Origin: Luteolibacter flavescens
GTDB lineage: Bacteria; Verrucomicrobiota; Verrucomicrobiia; Verrucomicrobiales; Akkermansiaceae
DNA length: 64,000 nt
Assembly: GCF_025950085.1 (NCBI RefSeq)
Contig: NZ_JAPDDS010000005.1
Location: 62,001 to 126,000 of the forward strand
Direction: 5' to 3'
The notes beneath the pieces are model-generated. The model did not search any database. It was not told the origin of the DNA and saw nothing but the letters and a program-made list of their open reading frames with translations. The position numbers and the translations under genes are program-made. Below are positions 43,272 through 50,687 of the stretch, one piece after another. Numbering within the stretch: the first letter of the stretch is position 1; the number at the start of each line of letters is the position of its first letter.

Positions 43272-44663
43272 ATGGAAAAAGCTGCTTCGCCTTCCGCGCT
43301 GCCTCGTTTGTCAGTGATGATGTTCCTCCAGTTCTTCGCGTGGGGGTCTTGGTTTGCCACCCTCGCGCTGGCGATGGGTGGAAATGGTCTCGGAGATTTC
43401 ATCGGCCGTGCGTATGAGAGTGCGCCCCTCGGCGCGATCTTCGCCCCGCTCTTCCTCGGCCTCGTGGCCGACCGCCTGTTCTCCTCGGAGCGGGTCATGG
43501 GCGTCCTCATGATCATCGGCAGCCTCCTCGTCGGGGCCGTGGCCTTGATCTCCCCGCAAGGCGCGGCAAAGGGCGACATGATGGTCTGGCTGATGATCGG
43601 CTACATGCTCTGCTACATGCCGACCCTTGGCCTGGGGAATACGATCACCTTCACGCACCTGAAGCAGGAGGATTTCCCGAAGGCGCGCGTCTGGGGCACC
43701 ATCGGCTGGATCGTCGCCGGTCTCGGCGTGGGCGCTGTCGGCTGGTCCGCCTCGCTGAATATCTTCTGGCTCGGTGCCGCCTCCAGCCTCGCGCTCGGCC
43801 TCTACAGCTTCACGCTGCCGAATACCCCGCCGCCTGCAAAGGGCAAGCCGCTCGACCTCGGCTCGCTGCTCATGGTGGATGCCTTCAAGCTGCTGAAGAA
43901 CCCGCCCTTCCTGGTCTTCGCGATGTGCTCGATGCTGATCTGCATCCCGCTCGCCTACTACTACGGCCAGACCTCCGCCTACCTCGGTGCCGCCGGCTTC
44001 AAGCAAGCCGCCGCGACCATGACCCTCGGCCAGATGTCCGAGATCTTCTTCATGCTCCTCATCCCCTTCTTCTTCCGCAAGCTCGGGGTGAAGATGATGC
44101 TGCTCATCGGCATGCTCTCCTGGGTGGCCCGCTATGCCCTCTTTGCCTTCGGTGCGCCTGACCAGGTCGCCTGGATGCTCCTCCTCGGCGTGGCCCTTCA
44201 CGGCATCTGCTACGACTTCTTCTTCGTCACCGGCTTCATCTACACGGACAAGAAGGCTCCGGCCGAGATCCGCGGCCAGGCCCAGTCCCTGCTCGTCTTC
44301 CTGACGCAGGGCCTTGGCATGTTCTTCGGCTTCCGCATGGCCTTCGGCCAGACCTTCCCCTTCACCGATGCCAAGCTGCCGAATACCCTCGGTGCCTACG
44401 GCGCCGCGCCTGCCGAGCACGGCGAGCTGATCGGCCAGATCAAGGATCTCTCCGGCTCCGCCACCCCGGGCTTCTTGGAAAGCCTCGCCGGCATGTTCGG
44501 CAAGGCCTACCCCGCCGGCATCGACACCGCCCTCGTCACCAAGGTCCTGACCGACTGGAAGAACTACTGGATCTTCCCCGCCGGCATGGCCGCTGTCATC
44601 GCCATCATCTTCTTCCTCGGCTTCTGGGACAAGTCTGCGGACGGCGGTGATGCGAAACACTGA
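43272..44663 (+). CDS. MFS transporter, nucleoside:H+ symporter (NupG-like)
   Basis: 463 residues, about 12 transmembrane helices. The opening RLSVMMFLQFFAWGSWFATLA, the DFIGRAYESAPLGAIFAPLFLGLVADRLFSSER loop and QARVWGTIGWIVAGLGVG-like segment (KARVWGTIGWI) match the NupG/XapB nucleoside permease group that is common in Verrucomicrobia and Bacteroidetes. The cytoplasmic loop is short (NTPPPAKGKPLDL). It imports nucleosides or related small glycosides by proton symport; substrate by family only. The gene is followed after 9 bp by a Gfo/Idh/MocA gene, so the two are probably co-transcribed and may handle the same sugar-derived substrate. A long upstream frame mirrors the divergent oxidoreductase gene. 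Confidence 0.88.
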   Translation: MEKAASPSALPRLSVMMFLQFFAWGSWFATLALAMGGNGLGDFIGRAYESAPLGAIFAPLFLGLVADRLFSSERVMGVLMIIGSLLVGAVALISPQGAAKGDMMVWLMIGYMLCYMPTLGLGNTITFTHLKQEDFPKARVWGTIGWIVAGLGVGAVGWSASLNIFWLGAASSLALGLYSFTLPNTPPPAKGKPLDLGSLLMVDAFKLLKNPPFLVFAMCSMLICIPLAYYYGQTSAYLGAAGFKQAAATMTLGQMSEIFFMLLIPFFFRKLGVKMMLLIGMLSWVARYALFAFGAPDQVAWMLLLGVALHGICYDFFFVTGFIYTDKKAPAEIRGQAQSLLVFLTQGLGMFFGFRMAFGQTFPFTDAKLPNTLGAYGAAPAEHGELIGQIKDLSGSATPGFLESLAGMFGKAYPAGIDTALVTKVLTDWKNYWIFPAGMAAVIAIIFFLGFWDKSADGGDAKH

Positions 44664-44672
44664 TCCACTCCC

Positions 44673-45941
44673 ATGAATCTATCCCGCCGCCAGACCCTCA
44701 AATCGCTCGCCGCACTGGCGACCATCCAGATCGTCCCGAGCCGCGTGCTCGGCCTCAATGGCCAGACACCGCCGTCCGGGGAGATCACAAAGGCGATCAT
44801 CGGCTGCGGCGGGATTTCCGCCTCCCACCTGCCCATGCCGGGCAAGCTTCTCGCGCTGTGCGACGTGGACGAGAGCCACCTCGCCCAGCGGATGAAGCAG
44901 GCCGGCGGCGAGGAAAAGGGAGTGAAGGGCTACCGTGACTTCCGCGAGGTGCTGGAGCGGAAGGACATCGACGTCATCCACGTCGCCACCCCGCCGCATT
45001 GGCACGCGCTCATGTCCATCGCCGCGGCGAAGTCCGGCAAGGACGTGTGGTGCGAGAAGCCCATGAGCCGCACCATCGGCGAGGGCATCGCCATGGTGAA
45101 GGCGGTGGAGAAGTACGAGCGCGTCTTCCGCCTCAATACCTGGTTCCGCTTCCAGGACAATTTCTACGGCATGGGCGTGCCGGTGAAGCAGATCAAGAAG
45201 GCCGCCATGCACGACGTGCTCGGCTGGCCGCTCACCATCACCGTGGGCGCCCACACCGGCTTTGACTGGAAGCTGGGCATCTGGACCGGCCAGAAGGGCC
45301 TGAAGGAAGAGCCCGTGCCCGCCTCGCTGGACTACGATCTCTGGCTCGGCCCCGCACCGAAGAAGCCGTACAATCCGAACCGCGTGCACGCGAAATTCCG
45401 CGGCTACTGGGACTACGATGGCGGCGGCCTCGGCGACATGGGCCAGCATTACCTGGACCCCGCCCAGTACATCCTGGGGAAGGACGACACCGCGCCCGTC
45501 TCCGTGGAGATCGATGCCGACCCGCAGGACCCCGATGCCATCGGCACGTGGCGTCGCATCGAATTCACCTACGCCGACGGCTGCAAGATCGTGCTCGATG
45601 GCGACAACAGCCTGAAGGACGCCGCCTACATCCAGGGGCCGAAGGGGAAGATCACCAAGGGCTTCCAGACCGACATCCCGGACCTGGAAAAGAAGCTCGC
45701 CTCGCTGCCCGATCCCGAGCCGCAGATCACCGATTTCCACGAGAGCATCCGCACGCGGAAGAAATTCGCGCTCAACGAGCGGAATGGCTTCTGGTCCTGC
45801 ACGATCGTGAACATGGGCGTCACGGCCCACCGCTTGAACAAGAACCTCAAGTTCGACCCCAAGACGCTGAAATTCGACGACGCCGAGGCGAACAAGCTCA
45901 TCGACCAGCCCATGCGCGGGCCATGGAAGATCGAGGTGTGA
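44673..45941 (+). CDS. Gfo/Idh/MocA oxidoreductase, Tat-exported (second)
   Basis: 422 residues. Tat signal (LSRRQTLKSLAALATIQI). Nucleotide-binding KAIIGCGGISASHL, HVATPPHWHALMSIAAAKSGKDVWCEKPMSR with the conserved EKP lysine, and YWDYDGGGLGDMGQHYLDPAQYI in the active-site region. The domain order and length match PVC exported oxidoreductases. It begins 9 bp after the MFS permease stop, so an uptake-plus-oxidation operon is likely. It is only distantly similar to the protein at 41786-43090, so the two are separate lineages rather than a recent duplication. The downstream gap 45942-46454 holds repeats only. Confidence 0.93.
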   Translation: MNLSRRQTLKSLAALATIQIVPSRVLGLNGQTPPSGEITKAIIGCGGISASHLPMPGKLLALCDVDESHLAQRMKQAGGEEKGVKGYRDFREVLERKDIDVIHVATPPHWHALMSIAAAKSGKDVWCEKPMSRTIGEGIAMVKAVEKYERVFRLNTWFRFQDNFYGMGVPVKQIKKAAMHDVLGWPLTITVGAHTGFDWKLGIWTGQKGLKEEPVPASLDYDLWLGPAPKKPYNPNRVHAKFRGYWDYDGGGLGDMGQHYLDPAQYILGKDDTAPVSVEIDADPQDPDAIGTWRRIEFTYADGCKIVLDGDNSLKDAAYIQGPKGKITKGFQTDIPDLEKKLASLPDPEPQITDFHESIRTRKKFALNERNGFWSCTIVNMGVTAHRLNKNLKFDPKTLKFDDAEANKLIDQPMRGPWKIEV

Positions 45942-45975
45942 GATTGGGGTAGAGCGCGGCGGGAAAGCCGTCCAA

Positions 45976-46086
45976 TCACGAAAAAGCCGCCCGCGGTTTC
46001 CCACGGGCGGCTCCTTCAAATCGTGGCTCCGGCATCCTGCCGGAAGCCTGCCCAAGCCCGGGCGCCGCGACCTGGTGGCCGCATGC
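45976..46086. repeat. Direct repeat, first copy, containing a terminator-like hairpin
   Basis: About 110 bp nearly identical to 46328-46437 (starting A-run then CCGCCCGCGGTTTCCCACGG, ending GGCCGC...GCC). The hairpin GCCGCCCG/CGGGCGGC (45986-45993 and 46004-46011) is followed on the minus strand by five T (45985-45981). The two copies flank the palindromic element at 46097-46290. Confidence 0.75.
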
Positions 46087-46096
46087 CTCCGCTCCA

Positions 46097-46290
46097 CAGG
46101 GCCAAAGGCCCGGCCATCCCTCAGCCCCGGCCATCGGCCGGGGTAGGGGGGCGACGCGGGACGGCGGCCTGAAGGGGCGCGATATGGGGCGGGCCGGTAA
46201 CGTATCGCGTCCCTTCAGGCCGCCACGCTTCACGGACGCTTTTTCCCGGGCCGTTGGCCCGGGCTGAGGGATGGCCGGGCCGTTGGCCCT
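46097..46290. repeat. Large palindromic element, copy A
   Basis: Left arm 46097-46197 and right arm 46201-46290 face each other around a 3-bp centre (TAA). The left arm contains GGGCCAAAGGCCCGG and CCCCGGCCATCGGCCGGGG hairpins and the conserved core CGGCCTGAAGGGGCGCGATA; the right arm carries the inverse core TATCGCGTCCCTTCAGGCCG and CCCGGGCCGTTGGCCCGGG. Both arms recur in opposite orientation at 50386-50673. No coding content. Confidence 0.85.
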
Positions 46291-46327
46291 GAAACCGCCG
46301 CTGAAAAACCGCCCTTGATCGCGAACG

Positions 46328-46437
46328 AACAAAAAAACCGCCCGCGGTTTCCCACGGGCGGCTTCTTCAAATCGTGGCTCCGGCATCTTGCCAGTAGCCT
46401 GCCAAAGCCCGGGCACCGCGACCAGATGGCCGCACGC
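46328..46437. repeat. Direct repeat, second copy; likely terminator of the degenerate protease gene
   Basis: Nearly identical to 45976-46086. The stem CCGCCCG/CGGGCGG (46338-46344 and 46355-46361) is followed on the minus strand by seven T (46337-46331), about 95 bp past the stop of the gene ending at 46455. This copy is probably the working terminator and the other a duplicate. Confidence 0.75.
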
Positions 46438-46454
46438 CCGGAGTCTGCTCAGGC

Positions 46455-47336
46455 TTACTCGCCAGCCTTGTCTTCGGCGGGCTTGTCCTCAGCGGCCTTC
46501 TCCTCGGTGGCAGCAGGCTCCACGGCCTTCGCTTCCTTCGCCTGCGCGGCCACCTTGGCGATGTCCGCGGCGGGCAGGATAATGGGCGAGATCTGGATCT
46601 GGCCACCGCGTGCGGCAGCGCCCTTCGGGCTGCGCAGCACGGACACGCCGAGCAGCTTGCCATTCGCCAGATAGACCGGGCAGCCCACGCTGTCCGTGGC
46701 CACGCGGTAGAAGGTGCGCGGGCGGGTGGTGATGCCGGAGATCTCCGTGGTCAGCAGGCTGGACTCGCGGTTCAGCGACTCGTCCAGGCGGCCCAGCGCG
46801 ATGCACTCGTCGAGCACCTCGCCCTTCGCCGAATCCGCCAGGTCGATGGACTGGAGCTCCACGCCCTTCGCTTCCTCGCTGTCCATGCGGACCTTGATGA
46901 ATGCCAGGCCGAGGTCGGAATCCTTCAGCACCAGATCCGCCGGGATCTCGGAGCCATCGGCCATGATGACCTTCACTTCCTTGATCTCGGAGTTCGACTT
47001 CAGCTTGATCGGGCCGGCGGGGGTAGGGACCGTCTGGCCATCGACCATGGACGACTTGTCGAGGCCGCCGAGGGCGGTGACGATGAGGCCGCTGGAGTCG
47101 ATGATGGTGCCGGTCGTCTCGCTCTTCTCTTCCTTTTCCTGCGCGGCGAGCGCGGCCTTGAGCTGGGCGGGCACGTCGCCATCGGCGGACATGCTCACCT
47201 TTGCCAGCACGGAGAGCCAGACGATGGCATCCTTGTGATCGGCGGAGAGCTTCCTGGCGGTGTCACGGAGTTCCGCGGTGGAGGCGGAGACGAGGGTGGT
47301 GGTCGCCGCGAGGGCGAGAGCGATGGAGCGGAACAT
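46455..47336 (-). CDS. Degenerate trypsin-like (pseudo-HtrA) secreted protein
   Basis: 293 residues with a signal peptide (~1-21). The trypsin-like pattern of the neighbouring HtrA is visible: TGTIIDSSGLIVTALGGLD where TNHHV is expected, KDSDLGLAFIKV where DLAVLK is expected, and TDSVGCPVYLANGKLLGV where GNSGGP is expected. Only the Asp (D141) of the triad remains; the His position is Gly (G90) and the Ser position is Val (V217). It should therefore not be proteolytic. The C-terminus is an Ala/Glu/Lys/Pro tail (EEKAAEDKPAEDK). There is no PDZ domain. It lies downstream of the active HtrA gene on the same strand, after a repetitive AT-rich gap. Confidence 0.8.
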   Translation of the reverse strand: MFRSIALALAATTTLVSASTAELRDTARKLSADHKDAIVWLSVLAKVSMSADGDVPAQLKAALAAQEKEEKSETTGTIIDSSGLIVTALGGLDKSSMVDGQTVPTPAGPIKLKSNSEIKEVKVIMADGSEIPADLVLKDSDLGLAFIKVRMDSEEAKGVELQSIDLADSAKGEVLDECIALGRLDESLNRESSLLTTEISGITTRPRTFYRVATDSVGCPVYLANGKLLGVSVLRSPKGAAARGGQIQISPIILPAADIAKVAAQAKEAKAVEPAATEEKAAEDKPAEDKAGE

Positions 47337-47342
47337 GGTCGG

Positions 47343-47482
47343 AGATGATGGATGTGGGATGGGAGACGGTAGATATGAGATGATAGATGTCAGATCGTGG
47401 ATTTCAGAGCAGAGGTGAAATTTCGGATATGAGATTTCAGATATGAAATTTTAGATCTGAGATTTTCAGATTTGAGATCTTG
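47343..47482. repeat. AT-rich degenerate heptamer-like repeat tract
   Basis: A 140-bp stretch rich in the words GAGATTT, CAGATAT, GATATGA and GATCTGA in varied order, in sharp contrast to the GC-rich surroundings. It covers nearly the whole gap 47337-47500 between the HtrA gene and the degenerate protease gene, so the latter's promoter, if separate, must lie inside it. Confidence 0.7.
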
Positions 47483-47500
47483 AAGGCGGGGTCGTGGGGA

Positions 47501-49564
47501 TCACCAGCGGGGCTCGATTTCGAGGAACCAGGTGCGCGGGCCGCGGCGGATGCCGAAGACGACGCTGCGTGGCTTCGTGTCGCGCAGCGAGACCAGCTTG
47601 CCCTTCAGCTCCTCGATCTCGTTCATCGGCTTGCCGTCGATGGTGAGGATCACGTCGTCCGGGGCGAGTCCGCCGAGGGCGGCCCAGCCGCTGGGCTCCA
47701 CCTTCATCACGGAGATGCCGGCAGGCTCCTCGCCCAGGTCCGTCTTCAGCTTGTCGCGCTGGGCGGTGGAGAGCTGGCGGGCGGTGAATTCGAAGAGCTC
47801 GTCCTTGTACTCGCGCAGCTCGCTGTCATCCGTCGGGCGCGGGGCCAGGGAGACATTCCACGTCTGCGGCTTGCCGTCGCGGATGCCGGCCAGCTCCAGC
47901 GTGGCGTCCACCGGGTAGGCCAGGATGAGCTCCGGGAAGACCTCCGAGTCCTCCTGGCGGCGGGCATTGATGATCTTGCCATCCAGCTTCAGCAGCAGGT
48001 CGCCCTCCAGCAGGCCGGCGCGCTTTGCTGGGGAATCCGGGGCGAGCGAGGTCACGCGGACGCCCTTCTTGCCTGCAATGCCCAGCGCGCTCGCGAGGTC
48101 ATCCGTGAGCACCTGCGTGGACAGGCCCATCCAGGCCTTCTCCGCCAGGCGCGGCTTCACCGGCTCCTTCGGCGGGCCCACCTTCACGACGGTGGCGTAC
48201 TTCTGGCGGTCGCGCTCGAATTCCACGAGCACCGGCTTCGGCTCGGTGAGGCCCTTCACGAAGTCCGCGGTGAAGGCGATCAGCTCGGCGCGGTTCTTCA
48301 CCTCCTGGCCGCCCACCTTCACGATCACGTCGCCGCTGCGCAGCGCGGGCTTCGCCTCGGAGGCCGGGCCGCCGCCGCGGGTGGTGTCCACCAGCACGCC
48401 GTCCTTGCTGTCGCGGGATTTCTCGAGCGCGGACACTTGGGTGAAGTTGCGGGTCGTCAGGCCCCACTCGCGGATCTCCGCTTCCTTGTCCAGGGTGGGC
48501 TCGCGCAGCACCGTGGTCAGCTTCCACGTGTGCGGCTGGCCGTCGCGGATGCCTGCCAGCGTCACCTCCGTGCCCGGGGTGGTGTTCAGGATCATTGCAT
48601 TGAAGACCGGCAGATCCTCCGCCGCGTGGCAGTCCGGCAGCGCGGTGCCCTGGTAGGCGGTGATGAAGTCACCGGGCTTGATGCCGGCCTTCTCCGCCGG
48701 GCTGCCCTTCCACACGGAAGCGACCAGCGCGCCCTTCTCGTCCGCCATGCTGCGCAGCAGTGGCTGGGCCTCCAGGCCGATCCAGCTTCGCGTCACGTGG
48801 CCCTTGTCGATGAGTTCCGCGGCCACCTTCTTCGCCAGGTTTGAAGGGATCGCGCCGCCCAGGCTGGCGATGCCCACTTCGTTCACGCCGATGATCTCGC
48901 CGGCCGGATTGACCAGCGGTCCGCCGCTGTTGCCGGGGAAGATGATCGCGTCGTGGCCGATCCAGCGGACCAGTTCGCCGACCTTCTCGCCATCGAGCGT
49001 CAGGCCGATCTGGTGGCGCGGGACGATCATCTCGGTATTCGCGACGATGCCGCGTGTCACCGATTGCGACAGGCCACCCGGGCTGCCCATCGCGAAGACG
49101 AGGTCGCCGGTCTTCAGCGTGTCCGAGTCGCCGAAGCCCGCCACGGCCAGCGGCTGGTCCTTGAAGCGGCGGGTATCCAGGTCCAGCTTCAGCACTGCCA
49201 GGTCGGACAGCGCGTCCGTGCCCACCAGCGTGGCGTCCACCTCATCGTGATTCGACAGCGTGCACACGAAGCGCGTGCCGCGGCCCGCCACGTGGTGATT
49301 CGTCAGCACGTGGCCCTCGGGCGAGATGATCGCGCCGCTGCCGCTGCCTTGCATCTTTTTCATCGAGCCGTCGGCCCCTTCCTCCATCACCACGTAGATG
49401 CGGACGAGGGCGGGATAGACCTTCTTGATCGCGTCGGAGACCTCGGCGGACGGGGCGGCTGCCGGTGCGGTGGCGGCGGCATCTTGGGCGAAAACTGGCA
49501 GCGTCTGGCAGGTCGCAAGCGCGAGCACCAGCAGGGCGGAACGGCAGGAAGACATCGGGGTCAT
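47501..49564 (-). CDS. HtrA/Deg serine protease with several PDZ domains
   Basis: 687 residues with a signal peptide (~1-26, VFAQ). Periplasmic trypsin-like protease with the full triad: H91 (TNHHVAG), D121 (SDLAVLK) and S213 (GNSGGP). At least three PDZ-like domains follow: ~265-360 (GSPAEKAGIKPGDFITAYQG), ~480-580 (SPAKRAGLLEGDLLLKLDG) and ~615-680 (GLAPDDVILTIDGKPM); a segment at ~390-460 (KPALRSGDVIVKVGG) looks like a fourth. DegP usually has two, so this is an extended form. Family role: degrading or refolding damaged envelope proteins. It is the first of two same-strand genes; the second is a triad-less relative. Confidence 0.92.
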   Translation of the reverse strand: MTPMSSCRSALLVLALATCQTLPVFAQDAAATAPAAAPSAEVSDAIKKVYPALVRIYVVMEEGADGSMKKMQGSGSGAIISPEGHVLTNHHVAGRGTRFVCTLSNHDEVDATLVGTDALSDLAVLKLDLDTRRFKDQPLAVAGFGDSDTLKTGDLVFAMGSPGGLSQSVTRGIVANTEMIVPRHQIGLTLDGEKVGELVRWIGHDAIIFPGNSGGPLVNPAGEIIGVNEVGIASLGGAIPSNLAKKVAAELIDKGHVTRSWIGLEAQPLLRSMADEKGALVASVWKGSPAEKAGIKPGDFITAYQGTALPDCHAAEDLPVFNAMILNTTPGTEVTLAGIRDGQPHTWKLTTVLREPTLDKEAEIREWGLTTRNFTQVSALEKSRDSKDGVLVDTTRGGGPASEAKPALRSGDVIVKVGGQEVKNRAELIAFTADFVKGLTEPKPVLVEFERDRQKYATVVKVGPPKEPVKPRLAEKAWMGLSTQVLTDDLASALGIAGKKGVRVTSLAPDSPAKRAGLLEGDLLLKLDGKIINARRQEDSEVFPELILAYPVDATLELAGIRDGKPQTWNVSLAPRPTDDSELREYKDELFEFTARQLSTAQRDKLKTDLGEEPAGISVMKVEPSGWAALGGLAPDDVILTIDGKPMNEIEELKGKLVSLRDTKPRSVVFGIRRGPRTWFLEIEPRW

Positions 49565-49618
49565 GGGTAAGGTGGTCTGGACGGGACGCCAAGTAGCGAT
49601 GAACGCGGGGCGGCTTGT

Positions 49619-49918
49619 TCAAGTTAATCCGCAGGGCCCGCCAATCCCGGGACAAACCGCTGGCGGAGCGGGATGAAGGCGGCGATTCCCGAGGTGATTT
49701 GCGGCATTTCCCGGCCTGTTGGCAATCCCGCAGGCTGCCGGGAACCCACCTGCCGGGGTGTCCGGTGACGCCGCGATCTCCGGGAAATCCAGCTCCCCGG
49801 TGGACGCGGAAACGCCTTCGCCCCGAGCGGCCATGCCGGTGAATCCCACCCCTGCCCCACCTCCGGACTCCGGGGCCAAGCCCCACACCACGAGCAACAC
49901 CGCGAACAAAAATGCCAT
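49619..49918 (-). CDS. Possible small secreted protein
   Basis: A 99-residue frame with a hydrophobic signal-like start (MAFLFAVLLVVWGLAP) followed by a Gly/Pro/Ala-rich, low-complexity body. No family, no ribosome site, and an equally open frame exists on the opposite strand (49719-49934). It is the only frame in the 49565-50687 gap with any protein-like character; the body resembles random GC-rich translation. Treat as doubtful. Confidence 0.2.
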   Translation of the reverse strand: MAFLFAVLLVVWGLAPESGGGAGVGFTGMAARGEGVSASTGELDFPEIAASPDTPAGGFPAACGIANRPGNAANHLGNRRLHPAPPAVCPGIGGPCGLT

Positions 49919-50036
49919 CGATCTGATGCGATGAAATTACCCCGGCCGCCGCTCCGAAACAATGCGAAGTTCGGAAAGTTGTGGCCCCCCGGGAGTCACG
50001 ATCCCGGACCTGCGGAGCGAGGGCAGGGGCTCGCGC

Positions 50037-50095
50037 GCGCTCTCTCTCTCTTTCTTTTCCTTACATTCCCTTCCTTTTCCTTTCCTTACGCTTTC
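50037..50095. repeat. Pyrimidine-rich tract
   Basis: About 55 bp almost wholly C/T on the plus strand (CTCTCTCTCTTTCTTTTCC and similar, interrupted by TTACA and TTACG). It could form an unusual DNA structure or an S1-type ribosome-recruiting leader. No gene follows directly on the plus strand. Confidence 0.5.
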
Positions 50096-50121
50096 CGATA
50101 TTGGTTCCGACGTTGGTTCCA

Positions 50122-50147
50122 AGCAATAACCGACGTTGGTTATTGCT
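50122..50147. repeat. 10-bp inverted repeat
   Basis: AGCAATAACC (50122-50131), a 6-nt loop GACGTT, then GGTTATTGCT (50138-50147). No T-run follows on either strand, so it is not a classical terminator. It lies in an AT-richer stretch of the 1.1-kb gap 49565-50687, which otherwise holds the pyrimidine tract, the doubtful small frame and palindromic element copy B. Confidence 0.5.
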
Positions 50148-50385
50148 GCCGGTCCTGTTCGAGGTGGCGGGCTGCATTTGGTATATCTGCCTGTGGGTTA
50201 TTTGGGTGTGGTAATTGATTTGGAGGAGATAATTCTTTGGAGTGTGGTTCGCTTCTGGTTGATGAGTGATTGATGTACTAAAAATGAATCAATATCCGAC
50301 GGTTTCGAAAGGTCCACGCGGCGTATCGAGCGAAGCCTTGCGGTAGTCGCACTGTTGGAAATGCCGCGGGCTGCCGACTGCCTTG

Positions 50386-50673
50386 AGGGCCAACGGCCCG
50401 GCCATTCCTCAGCCCGGGCCATCGGCCCGGGAAAAACGTCCGTGAAGCGTGGCGGCCTGAAGGGACGCGATACGTGACTGGCCCGCCTATGGGAAGGCGA
50501 CGATGCCCGCGCGCGACGTGCAGATTCGCGCGCCAATGCGGGGAAGGTTTGGGATCGTTTTCTTGGAAAACCGGCCGGCCCCATATCGCGGCCCTTCAGG
50601 CCGCCGACTCGGCCAGGATTGCCTGACCCCGGCCGATGGCCGGGGCTGAGGGATGGTCGGGCCTTTGGCCCTC
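50386..50673. repeat. Large palindromic element, copy B
   Basis: Left arm 50386-50474 is the reverse complement of the copy A right arm with one single-base indel and a few mismatches; right arm 50573-50673 is the reverse complement of the copy A left arm. The arms are separated by a ~98-bp unrelated centre (50475-50572), compared with 3 bp in copy A. The right arm ends within about 15 bp of the dus stop codon and could act as a transcription end for that gene. Confidence 0.85.
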
Positions 50674-50687
50674 ACGAGGCTCCGCCC

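Noticed and set aside
45976-46416. 146-residue open frame on the minus strand
   Set aside because: Built entirely from the palindromic element and the two direct repeats; the translation repeats itself (RFE.AARGKPRA twice) and is repeat-derived.
49719-49934. 71-residue frame on the plus strand
   Set aside because: Pro/Ala/Ser-rich low-complexity translation with no start signal, overlapping an equally doubtful frame on the other strand.
49981-50030. Possible tRNA-like fold near the CCCGGGAGTCACGATCCCGG hairpin
   Set aside because: No cloverleaf with anticodon and T-arm consensus can be drawn; it is a simple GC-rich hairpin.
39017-50673. CRISPR array
   Set aside because: The repeats found are long, few and palindromic with no regular spacers, and no cas gene is present.
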